From: CAZLIC01 sp964559535
GTDB lineage: Bacteria > Pseudomonadota > Alphaproteobacteria > Rhodobacterales > Rhodobacteraceae
Direction: 5' to 3'
DNA length: 64,000 nt
Assembly (NCBI GenBank): GCA_964559535.1
Contig: CAZLIC010000001.1
Span: 1-64,000 of the forward strand
Below the pieces are notes generated by a model that saw only the letters and a program-made list of their open reading frames with translations, made no database searches and was not told the DNA's origin. Each line of letters starts with the position of its first letter. Position 1 is the stretch's first letter. The translations under genes were made by a program, and so were the position numbers. Shown one piece after another: positions 51,431 through 59,614 of this stretch.

Positions 51431-51736
51431 ATGCGCGACACGACTGACCAAGACGGCGTTCCGGAAGAGGAGGAAGACCCCATCCCGATGACGCTGCTGC
51501 ACATCAGCGGCGGCTACTGGCTGTTCGAGGGCGAGGCCCTGCTGAACGACCTGCTGTACGGGACAGGGTCCTATCCTTTTCAGGTGCGCTGTGTACACTT
51601 CAAGGATGCGTTTGAACTGAAACGGTTTTTTGGTGACGGGTTCATGGTGTCGTCGCTGTGGCGCATCAACCCCGACATCATCGAGCGCCTGCGCCGCGAA
51701 AATCTGCTTGTGGAGATTACCCCCGACGGCGGCTGA
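51431..51736 (+). CDS. Small uncharacterised T6SS-operon protein
   Basis: A 101-residue protein with an acidic N-terminus (VPEEEEDP), followed by MTLLHISGGYWLFEGEALL, an LLYGTGSYPFQV strand and a basic helix (NPDIIERLRRENLL). I do not recognise a family. It starts 1 base after the stop of the fused sheath-like gene and ends 38 bases before vgrG. It may be a partner of the fusion or a chaperone or adaptor for the spike; both are guesses from position. Confidence 0.75.
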   Translation: MRDTTDQDGVPEEEEDPIPMTLLHISGGYWLFEGEALLNDLLYGTGSYPFQVRCVHFKDAFELKRFFGDGFMVSSLWRINPDIIERLRRENLLVEITPDGG

Positions 51737-51774
51737 GGCCCTGGCCCAGGCTGCCGCCCATCGAGGACAAAGAT

Positions 51775-53988
51775 ATGCCGACACCGTCCAGCAGCATGAC
51801 TGCCATTCTTGAAAACCGGAAGGTCCGCATGGTCGGGCCGCTTCCGAAGACAAAGATGTTCATCAAGGCGGCCCGCGTGATCGAAGGGCTGAGCAAACTT
51901 TCCGAAATCACCATCGACTTCATGTCCACCGACAAGGCGCTGAACCTGGGTGACCTGGTGGGCCAGTCGCACACCGTGAAGGTCAAGCTGGGCGAGGAAG
52001 AGCCTGCGTCGGGGTCAGGTTCGGGATCAGGTTCGGGGACCGACAGCGAAGACAGCGGCAGCTGGCGCGACTTCATGGGAACCTGCGTCGAGGCCCAACT
52101 CATCGGCCTGCACGAAGGCTACGGCTTCTATTCGGTGCAGCTGCGCCCCTGGCTTTGGTTCCTGACGCAGACGACCGGCTGCCGCATCTTCCAGAACCTG
52201 AACAGCGTCGACATCATCAAGAAAATCTTTCAGGACCGTGGCTTTGCCGACTACAGCGTCGAGGTGTCCCGCACCCCGGACCCGCGCGTCTACTGCGTGC
52301 AGTACAACGAGACCGACTACGACTTCATCTGCCGCCTGATGGAGGAGGAAGGCATGTACTTCTTCTCGACCGTCAAGGACAAGAAGGACCACCTGATGAT
52401 CGTCGATGACATCGGCAAGCACCAGCCGGTGCCCGATGCCGCCGAGATTGCCTTTGCGCTGCGCGAGGCCGACTATCGCCGCACCACCGACCACGTGTTC
52501 GAATGGCGCGGATCGGAAAACGTGACCTCGGGCAAGGTCACGCTGCGCGACTACAACTTTGAAAAACCGAAGGCCGACCTCACCTCGTCCAAGGCCATTC
52601 CCAAGGGCAGCCATTCGCAGAAGAACCACGAGCTTTACGGCTATTCCGGCCGCTATCGCGAAACCGCGCTGGGCGACATCTATGCCCGCGTGAAGATGGA
52701 ATCAGAGGCCTGCACCCACCAGACCCGCACCGGCATCGGCAACGTCCGCACGCTGGCCACCGGCTGCACCTTCAAGCTGAAGGACCACGGGCGCGCGTCC
52801 GAGAACATGGACTACCTGATCACCGGTGCCGTCCACCTGATCCAGATCGAGGTGCAGAACGAGGACGAAAGCCAGCAGATGACGAAGTCCACCCGTCAGA
52901 CGGGGCAGGTCGGCACCGCGGCGCAGCAGGCTCCGGCCAAGCTGCCCGGCACCATCGAATTCGACGAGGAAAACAAGGACAGCTACCGCTGCACCTTCCA
53001 GAACATCCCGAAGAACGTGCCGTTCCGCGCGCCGCTGACCACGCCCTGGCCAAAGATTCCCGGCATCCTTCTGGCCAAGGTCACGGGGCCTTCGGGCGAG
53101 GAAATCCACACCGACAAGTATGGCCGCATAAAGGTGCAGTTCCCCTGGGACCGCGAGGGCAAGAACGACGAGAACACCACCTGCTGGATCCGCTATGTCA
53201 CGCCGTGGTCGGGCAAGAACTGGGGGATGATCCACATCCCCCGCATCGGGCAAGAGGTGGTGATCCAGTTCGAGGACGCCGACCCCGACCGACCCATCTG
53301 CACCGGCATGCTGTACAACGCCGAACTTATGCCTCCCTACACCCTGCCCGACAACATGACGCAGTCGGGCATCGTCACCCGGTCATCCAAGGGGGGCAGC
53401 GCCAGCACGTTCAACGAGCTGATCTTCGAGGACAAGAAGGACGCCGAGTTCGTGCGGCTGCAGTCCGAGAAGGACTACAAGGAGACCATCAAGAACAACG
53501 CCGTCATCACCGTGGGCATGGAGAAGAAGGACCCCGGCGACTACACGATGACGATCTACAACAACCGCACCGAGACGGTGAAGACCGGCGACAGCACCTT
53601 CACCGTCGAGACCGGCAACGAGATCCGCGACATCAAGACCAACAAGACCGAGACCATCGGCAAGGACTCGACCAAAGAGGTGAAGGGCAACCTTGCCTCA
53701 ACCGTGAAGGGCAACGAGAAGCACGACATCACCGGCAACCGCGAGGCCAGCGTCACCGGCAACTCGAAGAACTCGATCACCGGGTCCTATACGAATGAGG
53801 TTACCGGTTCGGTCAAGATTTCGTCCACAATGTCCATCGAACTGTCGGTCGCGGGCAACTCGATCAAGATCGACAACACGGGCGTCACGATAAACGGCAT
53901 CATGATCAAGACCAAGGCAAGCGCGATGGCCGAGCATGACGGTGGCGGCATGATGGTCGTCAAGGGCGGCATCGTGATGATCAACTGA
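51775..53988 (+). CDS. vgrG: T6SS spike protein VgrG (TssI)
   Basis: A 737-residue VgrG. It has the gp27-like part (YCVQYNETDYDFICRLMEEE, MYFFSTV), the gp5 OB region (KYGRIKVQFPWDREGKNDE, then CWIRYVTPWSGKNWGMIHIP and RIGQEVVIQFEDADPDRPI), and a C-terminal repetitive beta-helix ending in GGGMMVVKGGIVMIN. A Gly/Ser-rich insertion (about 78-92, with acidic residues after) interrupts the first domain, which is unusual. No extra C-terminal effector domain is present, so effectors would be carried through PAAR or adaptors. The ATG follows gaggaca. Confidence 0.95.
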   Translation: MPTPSSSMTAILENRKVRMVGPLPKTKMFIKAARVIEGLSKLSEITIDFMSTDKALNLGDLVGQSHTVKVKLGEEEPASGSGSGSGSGTDSEDSGSWRDFMGTCVEAQLIGLHEGYGFYSVQLRPWLWFLTQTTGCRIFQNLNSVDIIKKIFQDRGFADYSVEVSRTPDPRVYCVQYNETDYDFICRLMEEEGMYFFSTVKDKKDHLMIVDDIGKHQPVPDAAEIAFALREADYRRTTDHVFEWRGSENVTSGKVTLRDYNFEKPKADLTSSKAIPKGSHSQKNHELYGYSGRYRETALGDIYARVKMESEACTHQTRTGIGNVRTLATGCTFKLKDHGRASENMDYLITGAVHLIQIEVQNEDESQQMTKSTRQTGQVGTAAQQAPAKLPGTIEFDEENKDSYRCTFQNIPKNVPFRAPLTTPWPKIPGILLAKVTGPSGEEIHTDKYGRIKVQFPWDREGKNDENTTCWIRYVTPWSGKNWGMIHIPRIGQEVVIQFEDADPDRPICTGMLYNAELMPPYTLPDNMTQSGIVTRSSKGGSASTFNELIFEDKKDAEFVRLQSEKDYKETIKNNAVITVGMEKKDPGDYTMTIYNNRTETVKTGDSTFTVETGNEIRDIKTNKTETIGKDSTKEVKGNLASTVKGNEKHDITGNREASVTGNSKNSITGSYTNEVTGSVKISSTMSIELSVAGNSIKIDNTGVTINGIMIKTKASAMAEHDGGGMMVVKGGIVMIN

Positions 53989-53995
53989 GGCCGCC

Positions 53996-54613
53996 ATGAC
54001 CAACCGTTATGAAAACCTGCGGAAAATTCCGTCAGAACCCGCGGCCAAGCTGTTGGCGAACGCCAACACCAAGCTGCAGACGAAACATGGCTTGCCCGCC
54101 TCGGCCCCGGTCGCAGCGGTGCTGGCCGAACTGGAGAAACTGGCCGCCAAGATCGACATGCTGCGCCTTCTGTCGGTGGCGCTTCCCCCGCGCGAGGCAA
54201 CGTGGTGGGCCTGTCTGGCCGCGCGTGACCTGATCGGTCCCGAGGCGCGGCAGGTGCCGCCACCCCTGGCCGCCGCCGAACGCTGGGTGTTCAAGCCCAC
54301 GCAAGAGCACCGTCAGACCGCCCGAGAGGCCTTCGAGACGGCCGAGCAGGATGACGACACCGCCTACTGCGCGATGGCCGCGCTGTATGCCGACGGCACG
54401 CTGGGGCCGGGTGACCTGAACCAGATGCCTGCACCGCCCAACGGGGTGTCGGCTGCGGTGTTTGCCATGAACCTGATCGCGATGCGGGCGAATGCCGACC
54501 GGATGCAGCTCTACCTGGATATCCTGGTCGACCGTGCGCTGGACATCGGCCGCGGCGGCAACGGCAAGGTCGAGGCCGGGCAAGGCGCCAAGGCCGAAGC
54601 GAGCGGAAGGTAG
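53996..54613 (+). CDS. T6SS-associated protein of uncertain family (DUF6931-like)
   Basis: A 205-residue helical protein placed between vgrG and the PAAR gene, 7 bases after vgrG. Features include ATWWACLAARDLIGPEA (about 62-78) and repeated helix segments such as AREAFETAEQDDDTAYCAMA. It resembles a family found next to VgrG/PAAR genes that I recall as DUF6931, but I am unsure. An adaptor between spike and effector is a reasonable guess from position. Confidence 0.6.
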   Translation: MTNRYENLRKIPSEPAAKLLANANTKLQTKHGLPASAPVAAVLAELEKLAAKIDMLRLLSVALPPREATWWACLAARDLIGPEARQVPPPLAAAERWVFKPTQEHRQTAREAFETAEQDDDTAYCAMAALYADGTLGPGDLNQMPAPPNGVSAAVFAMNLIAMRANADRMQLYLDILVDRALDIGRGGNGKVEAGQGAKAEASGR

Positions 54614-54618
54614 CCATC

Positions 54619-54936
54619 ATGCCCGGAATGCCCCAGGCCCGCGCCACCGATCTGCACATCTGCCCGCTGTGCGCGCCGCCGGCCCCGGTGCCGGTGCCCG
54701 CCCCACTGCCCATCATGCCGCCCTGCTGCGTGACGGTGATGGTGGTCAAGCTGCCCGCGGCACGGGCCACGGATATGTGTGTTTCGGCGCTCGTGCCTGC
54801 GCCGCATCCGATTGCCAAGGGTTCTGCGACGGTTATGATAGGCAAGCTGCCTGCAGCGCGGATGGCCATGGACCTCTGCAGCGGCGGTGGCGTGATCCTT
54901 CCGCCCTGTGCGGTAACCGTGATGACCGGAGGCTGA
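54619..54936 (+). CDS. PAAR domain protein
   Basis: A 105-residue PAAR-type spike tip. It begins MPQARATDLHICP and repeats the family pattern PAARATDMCVSA and PAARMAMDLCSGG, with Pro-rich metal-binding loops (CPLCAPP, PPCCVTV, PPCAVTVMTGG). The zinc ligands are likely the conserved His/Cys in these loops. PAAR sharpens the VgrG tip and can carry effectors; this one has no extension. Confidence 0.9.
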   Translation: MPGMPQARATDLHICPLCAPPAPVPVPAPLPIMPPCCVTVMVVKLPAARATDMCVSALVPAPHPIAKGSATVMIGKLPAARMAMDLCSGGGVILPPCAVTVMTGG

Positions 54937-54943
54937 CGCCGGA

Positions 54944-56737
54944 ATGCCAGTGACGCTGCGGTTCCAATCGACGGGCGCTGTCCCGGGCGACGGTGCGCCC
55001 ATCGTCATGCGTGGCCCGTCACTGACCATCGGCCGGGGGCAGGAGAATGACGTTGTCCTGCCCGACCCCGACAAGCTGATCTCGAAGAACCATTGCGTGG
55101 TCGAGGATCAGGGCGGCGGCAACGTGATTGTGATCGACTTTTCGACGAACGGCACCTTCCTGAACTACGGCAAGGTGCCGCTGGGCCGGGTGCCGACGCC
55201 GCTGAACGATGGCGACGTGCTGTCGATGGGGCCCTATGAAATCGTGGTGGGCATCACCACCGGCAAGGCCGACCCGATGCGCAGCCTGGCGGCTCCGGTC
55301 GAGGACGAGCAGGTATCGCCGGGCCGGGCCGAGAACGCGCCCGACCTGATGGACCTGCTGGACGGCACCGGCGCCCGCAAGGTGGATTTCCTGGATGATC
55401 TGCTGGGTGCCGCCGAAGGGCCGCGCGGGCCAAGTCAGGTGGTGCGCGAAGACCCGGTGGATGCCCTGGGCGGAGACCCGCTGCTGGGCGAGGTCGACCC
55501 CGTGGTGGGCAAGGTCGCCGACCCGCTGGACGAGTTTCTGGGATCGGGCTCGCAGCAGTACAATTCGCCGTCCGTTGCCGATGCCATGTCGTTCAGCGGC
55601 CGCGCCAAGTCGGTCATTCCCGATGACTGGGACGACGATTTCCTGAACCCGAACAAGAGCCGCGGGTCCGACCCCTTTGCCTCTCCGGCCAGCATCGTGC
55701 CGCCGCTGGCCCCCCGCCCCGTGCCCAACCTGCCGCCCGAGGCATTTGACGACATCCTGCCGGGCAAACCAACGGTCCCGCCGCCGCCGTCTTCGCCGCC
55801 CGAACCCGCGGCCCGGCACGCCGCCGCCCCGCAACCCCAGCCCCCGCAACCCCAGCCCCCGCAACCGCAGCCCATATCGGCGCCGCCCCCGGCCCGGCCC
55901 GCCCCCGTGCAGGCGGATGACGGGGATTCGCCCTTTGCCGCGCCGGTGCCTTCGTCGCGCATGTCGGTGGTGCCGCCGCCACCCAGATCGGTGGCGCCGT
56001 CGGTGGTGCCGCCGGTTCATGCCGCACCACCCGCCCAGCCCGCGGCCCCGCCGCCAGCTCCGGCACCGGCCCCCACCCCAGCACCCGCCGCGGCCGCGCC
56101 TTCCCGGCCTGCTGCGCCTTCTGGCCCCCCCGGCCGGGTGGATGCCGCGCGCGCCTTCTTCCGCGGCGCCGGGCAGGACGACATCATCATCCCCGAAGAC
56201 CAGCTGGTTGCCACCATGGAACGGCTGGGCGATGTGATGCGCACGATGGTCGAGGGGCTGCGGGCCGTGCTGATGACGCGCGCCGAGATCAAGGGCGAAT
56301 TCCGGGTGGAACGCACGCAGATCAGTGCCGGCGGGAACAACCCGCTGAAATTCGCGCTGTCGCCGGAACATGCGGTGGAAATGGTGCTGCGCCCGCGCGC
56401 CAAGGGCTACATGGAGGCCGCCGTGGCCGTGCGCGAGGCGCTGGATGACATCCAGGCGCACGAAGTGGCCATGGTGACCGGCATCGAGGCCGCCATCCGC
56501 GAACTTCTGGCCCGCATGGACCCGGCGAAGATCGAAGAGAAGGCGGGCGCTTCGGGCGGGTTCGGCGGCATGCTGGGCAACAAGAAGGCCAAGGCCTGGG
56601 AAGAGTTCGAGAGGCTGTACACCGACCTCAAGGACAAGGCCGAGAACGACTTTCACGATTTCTTTGCCAAGGCGTTTTCGCGGGCCTATCAGGAACAGCT
56701 TGAAAAGCTGAAGCGGGAACGGGCACAACGGATATGA
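54944..56737 (+). CDS. tagH: T6SS-associated FHA domain protein TagH
   Basis: A 597-residue protein with an N-terminal FHA phosphothreonine-binding domain (TIGRGQENDVVLPDP, ISKNHCVVED, DFSTNGTFLNYGKVPLGRV; about residues 25-105). A long Pro/Ala-rich disordered middle (about 230-405) follows, then the T6SS FHA C-terminal domain (VERTQISAGGNNPLKFALSP, MLGNKKAKAWEEFERLY). FHA proteins activate T6SS assembly when phosphorylated by the PpkA kinase. The phosphatase gene is at the window end; the kinase is not in view. Confidence 0.93.
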   Translation: MPVTLRFQSTGAVPGDGAPIVMRGPSLTIGRGQENDVVLPDPDKLISKNHCVVEDQGGGNVIVIDFSTNGTFLNYGKVPLGRVPTPLNDGDVLSMGPYEIVVGITTGKADPMRSLAAPVEDEQVSPGRAENAPDLMDLLDGTGARKVDFLDDLLGAAEGPRGPSQVVREDPVDALGGDPLLGEVDPVVGKVADPLDEFLGSGSQQYNSPSVADAMSFSGRAKSVIPDDWDDDFLNPNKSRGSDPFASPASIVPPLAPRPVPNLPPEAFDDILPGKPTVPPPPSSPPEPAARHAAAPQPQPPQPQPPQPQPISAPPPARPAPVQADDGDSPFAAPVPSSRMSVVPPPPRSVAPSVVPPVHAAPPAQPAAPPPAPAPAPTPAPAAAAPSRPAAPSGPPGRVDAARAFFRGAGQDDIIIPEDQLVATMERLGDVMRTMVEGLRAVLMTRAEIKGEFRVERTQISAGGNNPLKFALSPEHAVEMVLRPRAKGYMEAAVAVREALDDIQAHEVAMVTGIEAAIRELLARMDPAKIEEKAGASGGFGGMLGNKKAKAWEEFERLYTDLKDKAENDFHDFFAKAFSRAYQEQLEKLKRERAQRI

Positions 56738-56779
56738 CCGGGGCCGCACCAGCGCCGCGCCTGGCAGGAGGGAACGCGC

Positions 56780-58120
56780 GTGTCCTGGGATAGCAAGGTT
56801 CTCTGGACCGAAGGCCTGTTCCTTCAGCCCCACCACTTCCAGCAGGCCGACCGCTATGCCGAGGCGCTGGTGTCCGGCCTTGCCCGGCGCCTGGCGCCCT
56901 ATGCCTGGGGTGTCAGCGAGCTGGAGATCAACGAAGAGGCGCTGAAGTTCGGGCAGTTCGGCATCAAGGGGGCCTCGGGGCTTACTCCGGACGGCGCCGT
57001 CTTCCGCATCCCGCAGGCCGAGGACCACCCGCCCGCGCTGGAAGTGCCCGACAGCGCCAAGGACTGTGTGGTCTACCTGACGGTCCCCGCCCGCCGCCGC
57101 GGCGCGCTGGACATCGAACCGTCCGGCGCCGAGGCTTCGGCCGCGCGCTACCGCATTGCCGAGGTCGAGGTCACCGACGTGACCGGCGAGGGGCGCAAGC
57201 CGGTGACGCTGGGGGTGGGCAAGCTGCGCATGCAGTTCGCCCTGCAGGTGGATGACCTGTCGGACCGGCTGGTGATCCCGATCGCCCGCATCATCGAAAA
57301 GCGCCCCGATGGCGAGGTGCTGCTGGACAAAGGGTTCGTGCCTGCAGCGATGGACGTGCGGGCCGCCGCGCCCCTGCACGCCTTCCTGCGAGAGTTGGAG
57401 GGGCTTCTGGGCCACCGGATGAAGGCGCTGTCGGGCCGCCTGTCGGAATCGGGTCCGGCCAAGGGCGTGGCCGAGATTCAGGACTTCCTGCTGTTGATGC
57501 TGGTCAACCGGATGCACCCGCAGGTGCGCCACATGCTGTCGGTGGAAAATGTCCACCCCGCACAGGTGTACGAAATGTGCGTGGGCCTTGCCGGGGAACT
57601 GGCCACCTTCATGGCGGCCGAAAAGTCGCCGCCCGAATTCCCGCCCTACAAGCACGACGCGCTGGCGCAGACCTTTGCCCCGGTGATCCGCGCCCTGCGG
57701 CAGTACCTGTCGTCGGTGCTGGAACAGACCGCGGTCGCCATTCCGCTGGATCCGCGCAAGTACGGCATCTCGGTCGGCATCATCGCCGACCGCAAGCTCA
57801 TCACCACGGCGGGCTTCGTGCTGGCCGTCAAGGCCGATGTGCCTCCCGAAAACGTGCGCCGCCACTTCCCCGGCCAGGCCAAGATCGGTCCGGTCGAGGA
57901 AATCCGCGCGCTGGTGAACTCGGCCCTTCCCGGCATCACGCTGCGCCCGCTGCCGGTGGCGCCGCGCCAGATTCCCTATCATGCCGGTGTGGTGTACTTT
58001 GAACTTGACCGCGACAGTCCCTACTGGCGCAAGATGACCACGTCGGGCGGGATTGCCGTCCACGTTTCGGGCGAATTCCCCGGCCTGTCGATGGAACTGT
58101 GGGCGATCCGGGTCGGGTAG
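56780..58120 (+). CDS. tssK: T6SS baseplate protein TssK
   Basis: A 446-residue TssK/ImpJ/VasE protein. Its start, VLWTEGLFLQPHHFQQADRY, is highly diagnostic. Later segments include LLLMLVNRMHPQVRHMLSVE, the FPPYKHDAL region and IPYHAGVVYFELDRDSPYW. It connects the baseplate to the TssL/TssM membrane complex. The start is GTG at 56780 after aggagg with 8-base spacing. Confidence 0.96.
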   Translation: MSWDSKVLWTEGLFLQPHHFQQADRYAEALVSGLARRLAPYAWGVSELEINEEALKFGQFGIKGASGLTPDGAVFRIPQAEDHPPALEVPDSAKDCVVYLTVPARRRGALDIEPSGAEASAARYRIAEVEVTDVTGEGRKPVTLGVGKLRMQFALQVDDLSDRLVIPIARIIEKRPDGEVLLDKGFVPAAMDVRAAAPLHAFLRELEGLLGHRMKALSGRLSESGPAKGVAEIQDFLLLMLVNRMHPQVRHMLSVENVHPAQVYEMCVGLAGELATFMAAEKSPPEFPPYKHDALAQTFAPVIRALRQYLSSVLEQTAVAIPLDPRKYGISVGIIADRKLITTAGFVLAVKADVPPENVRRHFPGQAKIGPVEEIRALVNSALPGITLRPLPVAPRQIPYHAGVVYFELDRDSPYWRKMTTSGGIAVHVSGEFPGLSMELWAIRVG

Positions 58121-58152
58121 GCGGCCAGGGCAGGGGGCGGAAGGACTAGGCT

Positions 58153-59613
58153 ATGGCAGGACACGATCCCTTTGCCGAACCAGATGATTCCGAACGGACC
58201 GTGATCCGCCCCAACCCGGGCGGCCGCCGGACGCCGGGCGCAGCGCCCGCAGCACCTTCCGCCCAAGCCGGTGTCCCGAACTATCCGCAGCCGCAGGCCC
58301 CCGCCTATGGCGGCGGAGCCAGCTATGGCGTGCCCGAACCGCCGCGCGCCGCGCCCGCCGCCGCCGCCCAGGCCCCGCAGGCCGAGGGCAAGGCGGGCGA
58401 GTCGCCCATCCAGCTGGCAATGACGGGCATGAACCGGCTGAACGCCACGGCCGCCGTTCTGTTCGCGCTGATCAGCCGCATCCGCAACCGCGCCCAGCAC
58501 ATGGAGCCCGACACTCTGCGCCGCAACGTGGTGGCCGAGGTGCGCAACTTCGAAAGCCGCGCGATTGCCGCGGGGATCGACCCCAACCAGGTGAAGATCG
58601 CCCGCTATGCCATCTGTGCCACGCTGGACGACGTGGTGCTGAACACACCCTGGGGCGAGCAGTCGAACTGGGCGCTGCAATCGATGGTGGGCACCTTCCA
58701 CAAGGAAACCGTGGGCGGCGACCGCTTCTATGACGTGCTGGCGCGGCTGGAAAAGGACCCGGCCAACAACATCGAACTGCTCGAATTCATGTACATGTGC
58801 CTGTCGCTGGGGTTCGAGGGCCGCCTGCGGCTGGATCAGGGCGGCACCGACAAGCACCTGCGCATCCGCGAAGGCCTGGCGCGCATCATCCGCGCCCAGC
58901 GCGGCGGGGTCGAGGCCGACCTGTCGCCGCGCTGGAAGGGGGTCGACAAGCCCTATCGCAGCGTCTCGGCCTGGAAACCCGTGTACATCGCCGTGGCGGT
59001 GATTGCCGCAATCCTGTCCATGATGTTCGGCGGCCTGTCCTATTCGCTGTCGGGCGAATCCAGCCGGCAGCTGGCGGTGATGGATTCGCTCGACCCCGGC
59101 GTTCCCCCCGTGCTGGAACGCCCTGCCCCGCCACCGCCACCACCACCGCCGCCACCGCCCAACCCCCAGGGCAAGGCGCAGAAGGACGTGGTGGTCGAAT
59201 TCCTGAAGCCCGAAATCGAAGACGGCCTGATCCAGGTGTTCGAGGACGCCACCAAGCTGACCGTGCGGGTGAAAGGCCAGGGCATGTTCGCCTCGGGCTC
59301 CGACAAGCTGGCCAAGGGCTATGACGAGAAGATCGAACGCCTGTCCAAGGGCCTGAAGGACCAGCCGGGCCGCATCCTGATTGTCGGACATTCCGACAAC
59401 GTGCCGATCCGGTCATCGCGGTTTCCGTCGAACCAGCACCTGTCGCTGTCGCGCGCGGAATCGGTGATGAAGAGCATGGCCAAGCACCTGCCGGGCGAGC
59501 GCCTGCAGGCCGAAGGGCGCGCCGAAAAGGAACCGCTGGAATCGAACGACACCGCCGAGGGCCGCGCCGCCAACCGGCGGATCGAGGTCATCCTGCTGAA
59601 GGCCGAGAACTGA
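58153..59613 (+). CDS. tssL: T6SS membrane complex protein TssL with C-terminal OmpA domain
   Basis: A 486-residue TssL/DotU protein. A Pro-rich cytoplasmic N-terminus precedes the DotU domain (about 95-270, with RYAICATLDDVVLNTPWG and LEFMYMCLSLGFEGRLRL), one membrane span (about 276-297) and a Pro-repeat linker (about 322-338). An OmpA-like peptidoglycan-binding domain (ILIVGHSDNVPIRSSRFPSN, LSLSRAESV, ANRRIEV) follows. The fused OmpA domain anchors the complex to peptidoglycan and may compensate for the missing TssJ lipoprotein. Confidence 0.95.
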   Translation: MAGHDPFAEPDDSERTVIRPNPGGRRTPGAAPAAPSAQAGVPNYPQPQAPAYGGGASYGVPEPPRAAPAAAAQAPQAEGKAGESPIQLAMTGMNRLNATAAVLFALISRIRNRAQHMEPDTLRRNVVAEVRNFESRAIAAGIDPNQVKIARYAICATLDDVVLNTPWGEQSNWALQSMVGTFHKETVGGDRFYDVLARLEKDPANNIELLEFMYMCLSLGFEGRLRLDQGGTDKHLRIREGLARIIRAQRGGVEADLSPRWKGVDKPYRSVSAWKPVYIAVAVIAAILSMMFGGLSYSLSGESSRQLAVMDSLDPGVPPVLERPAPPPPPPPPPPPNPQGKAQKDVVVEFLKPEIEDGLIQVFEDATKLTVRVKGQGMFASGSDKLAKGYDEKIERLSKGLKDQPGRILIVGHSDNVPIRSSRFPSNQHLSLSRAESVMKSMAKHLPGERLQAEGRAEKEPLESNDTAEGRAANRRIEVILLKAEN

Positions 59614-59614
59614 G

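Noticed and set aside
55019..58063. Long minus-strand frame opposite tagH and tssK
   Set aside because: It shadows two strongly conserved T6SS genes and has no family features.
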